64,000 bases of DNA from Hemibagrus wyckioides (lineage: Eukaryota; Chordata; Actinopteri; Siluriformes; Bagridae), in contig NC_080723.1 in assembly GCF_019097595.1 (NCBI RefSeq), forward strand, positions 10,719,011 to 10,783,010, read 5' to 3'. Shown piece by piece: positions 63,016 through 64,000 of the stretch. Each line of letters opens with the position of its first letter. Position 1 is the first letter of the stretch. Below the pieces are notes generated by a model. The model was not told where the DNA came from and made no database searches. It saw nothing but the letters and a program-made list of their open reading frames with translations. Made by a program: the position numbers and the translations under genes.

Positions 63016-64000
63016 CTGTGTGGGGGTTAGAATAAAATACCATATATCCCATGTAGATATTTATTCTTTTAGTGATTGATTTATTCACTGGCTTTTTAAA
63101 CTTTTATCACAGAAGACCATTTCCCTAATGATGATCTTTCTATCGCTGTATGATATGTTTGAGTTTTCTATAAGTTATTAACCACACAGTGACAATAATA
63201 CTTTACTGTTATGTTTTATATTGTTCTTTGAGGGGAAGATTTGTTAAATAAAGATCAGGTATGATTGATTTTGAAGAAAGTACCTTTTAAAACTAATGTG
63301 CACACCTCAAGTTGACCCTCGAATCTGCCTCTGAAAGAGCAATTCCACACGAAAGAACTTCCACATGAAACCCTTGCAGTTGCTTTGGGCTTTGGAGTGT
63401 TTGTGGTTAACCTACTTTCCCCTCTCTCTCTCTCATCATCTGTATGTTTTGGCCAGCTCTGATAGGACTGCTCTTGTGAATATGTGAGTCTCCTTCCTCT
63501 CTTCATGAATTCCAACAGTTCATTATACATGTTTTAAGTTTTGAAGACAGCAGTCTGCATTGCTTTAGCTGTTTGTCATGGTATGTTGAGACCAAAAAGC
63601 TCTTGGCAGAAGCTTCACCCTTGAGGAAGATTAACCTGCAGCCTACGTCTCGTCAGCCAGTAAAGGAAATAAATTCAGTCTATAGCAAAGGCGATAAGGC
63701 AGCCAGATTGGCTCCCATATAGTACAGTTAGTGAGCAGATTTACTCTGTTGTACTCCATGCATAAGACAGAAGAAAATCCGAATCTTTGTTCACTCAATG
63801 TCCATTTTATTAGGCACACCTGAACATTCATGCAATTATCCAATCATGTGGCACAATGTTCACATCACACATCGGAATGAGAAAAAACCCAAGAACAATG
63901 TGTGTGTCTGTAATTAACTAGTTTGTTAAAATTGCCTTAGGTCTGATTGAATACAGAATTATTTACATTTAGGATTTTTAGTTTCCACATAAATGTGTGA
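63016..64000. other. Right-hand flank
   Basis: AT-rich with short, unsupported open frames. No gene, RNA or repeat was recognised beyond a CT run near 63422. Confidence 0.5.

Overview
The window reads as nuclear DNA of a ray-finned fish, almost certainly a teleost. Genes are split by GT-AG introns, microsatellites are dense (CA/GT, CT/GA, TCTA, CAT), and there are several Tc1/mariner elements and L2/CR1-type LINE remnants of the kind common in fish. I see no operon structure, CRISPR array, or rRNA or tRNA gene.

Layout. (1) 116-539, + strand: the last three coding exons of SNX1, followed by its 3'UTR to about 2.4 kb. (2) 5531-15077, +: complete six-exon SNX22, a PX-domain protein, with a 6.5-kb first intron full of microsatellites and a telomere-like repeat block in intron 3. 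(3) 16479-19621, -: complete five-exon PPIB (cyclophilin B, 216 aa), ending tail-to-tail with SNX22. (4) 20-31 kb: a gene-poor, transposon-rich interval. It holds a CpG-rich promoter-like island, a broken Tc1, a LINE tail, an unassigned multi-exon gene fragment with an in-frame stop, a tandem repeat carrying CRE palindromes, and an L2-like LINE split by a Tc1 copy whose transposase is intact. (5) 31306-35828, -: complete nine-exon DEPDC7 (558 aa). (6) 36-41 kb: an inverted Tc1 fold-back, other Tc1 derivatives and the CpG-rich NUAK1 5' region. (7) 41931-55525, +: complete seven-exon NUAK1 kinase (629 aa) with a long probable 3'UTR. (8) 59-64 kb: a second, decayed Tc1 family and several coding-like blocks that I cannot assign.

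How the genes relate. SNX1 (retromer-type SNX-BAR) and SNX22 (PX-only) act in phosphoinositide-dependent endosomal sorting. PPIB is an ER-lumenal prolyl isomerase. DEPDC7 is a DEP-domain protein. NUAK1 is an LKB1-activated AMPK-related kinase that targets MYPT1-PP1. SNX1-SNX22-PPIB is the order at human 15q22.31, whereas DEPDC7 and NUAK1 lie on other human chromosomes, so the right half records a lineage-specific rearrangement. Exon coordinates were read by eye; reading phases close at every junction in SNX22, PPIB, DEPDC7 and NUAK1. I found no clearly undescribed biological system. The best leads are the intact Tc1, the unassigned gene fragments and a few regulatory architectures.
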